Shown here: positions 28,384 to 28,594 of the stretch, piece after piece
Numbering within the stretch: position 1 is the first letter of the stretch
How the letters are laid out: every line of letters starts with the position of its first letter
Origin: Betaproteobacteria bacterium
GTDB lineage: Bacteria > Pseudomonadota > Gammaproteobacteria > Burkholderiales > Usitatibacteraceae
Assembly: GCA_016709665.1 (NCBI GenBank)
Contig: JADJMI010000023.1
Span: 1-28,594, forward strand
Direction of reading: 5' to 3'
Length of the DNA stretch: 28,594 bases
Made by a program: the position numbers and the translations under genes
The notes under the pieces: generated by a model
Seen by the model: the letters and a program-made list of their open reading frames with translations, nothing else
Database searches by the model: none
What the model was told of the DNA's origin: nothing

Positions 28384-28594
28384 ACGCGCCCGAGGCGCCG
28401 GGCGAGGAAACCACCGCCGTCGACGCGCAGCACCCCTGGCTCGGCCTCGCCTCCTTCACGGAGGAGACGCGCCCGTACTTCACGGCCGCGAGGAAGAAGT
28501 CGGCGAGCTCTCCGCCGCGTGCAGCGAAAAAGCTCCTCACGGTGCTCTTCGGCCAATCGGGCCTCGGAAGACGTCCATCCTGCGCGCCGGCATC
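28380..28594 (+). CDS. nSTAND-type NTPase, N-terminal fragment (runs off the window)
   Basis: Only the first 70 or so residues are present. HPWLGLASFTEETRPYF is the typical entry of nSTAND1-type proteins. After a shift of frame near 28480 the sequence reads GREEEVGELS, then RVQRKLLTVLFGQSGLG, and with another small shift near 28568 GKTSILRAGI, the Walker A loop. Such STAND proteins use C-terminal repeats (often WD40 or TPR) to sense a trigger, then oligomerise. The start overlaps the SIR2-TIR stop by 4 nt. The sensor region lies outside the window. Confidence 0.75.
   Translation, partial: MNAPEAPGEETTAVDAQHPWLGLASFTEETRPYFTAARKKSASSPPRAAKKLLTVLFGQSGLGRRPSCAPA

Overview
The window reads as a chromosomal segment of a high-GC Gram-negative bacterium, most likely an uncultured betaproteobacterium. 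It has a Bug-type (TctC) periplasmic binding protein, a Uup-like ABC-F ATPase, B12-dependent MetH, a cytochrome P460 domain, abundant Sec-exported c-type cytochromes and GGGGACAG-type REP hairpins. This placement is inference. Many genes are split by single-base indels, often in homopolymers or GC repeats, yet both halves stay well conserved. I therefore annotate them as single genes with probable sequence or assembly errors, not as pseudogenes.

33-12092: a sulfur and electron-transfer locus with its own regulators. Plus strand: a periplasmic tandem rhodanese, a membrane histidine kinase and an NtrC-type sigma-54 activator. Minus strand, operon A (5938 to 3909): a small secreted CxC protein, an anchored triheme cytochrome c and a 396-residue outer-membrane porin. 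Minus strand, operon B (8833 to 6079): a rhodanese-like lipoprotein and an anchored pentaheme cytochrome c. Plus strand, operon C (9211 to 12092): a TusA-like protein, a YeeE/YedE transporter, a TusA with CPHP, and three small DsrE-like proteins. Operons A, B and C each have a good -24/-12 (sigma-54) promoter. TTGCAA-centred palindromes lie at nearly the same distances upstream of the A and B promoters. The simplest model is that the adjacent two-component pair activates all three operons to move sulfur (or another chalcogen) and electrons across the envelope. The rhodanese lipoprotein / porin / small protein / multiheme cytochrome set recalls the extHIJKL type of Geobacter conduit.

12121-14604: a Bug-type solute-binding protein translationally coupled to an unrecognised membrane protein. 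14664-18513: metH, with a sigma-70-like promoter, a SAM-II riboswitch and an intrinsic terminator in its leader, which is a complete attenuation unit. 18596-21797: a cytochrome c-P460 fusion, a periplasmic OB-fold protein, a TlpA-like thioredoxin and a Tim44-like membrane protein. 21772-23796: Uup-like ABC-F ATPase, with REP-like hairpins inside its C-terminal linker. 23886-24953: a ChaA-like cation/proton antiporter that may be transcribed without a leader.

24957-28594 (window end): a putative conflict or defence module. A TPR (TRAFs-binding/TPR-S-like)-SLOG-like-class III nucleotide cyclase protein is divergent from a SIR2-like/TIR protein. The latter overlaps, by ATGA, the start of an nSTAND-type NTPase that runs off the window. 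The divergent intergenic region carries repeated CGTGAC operator-like sequences.
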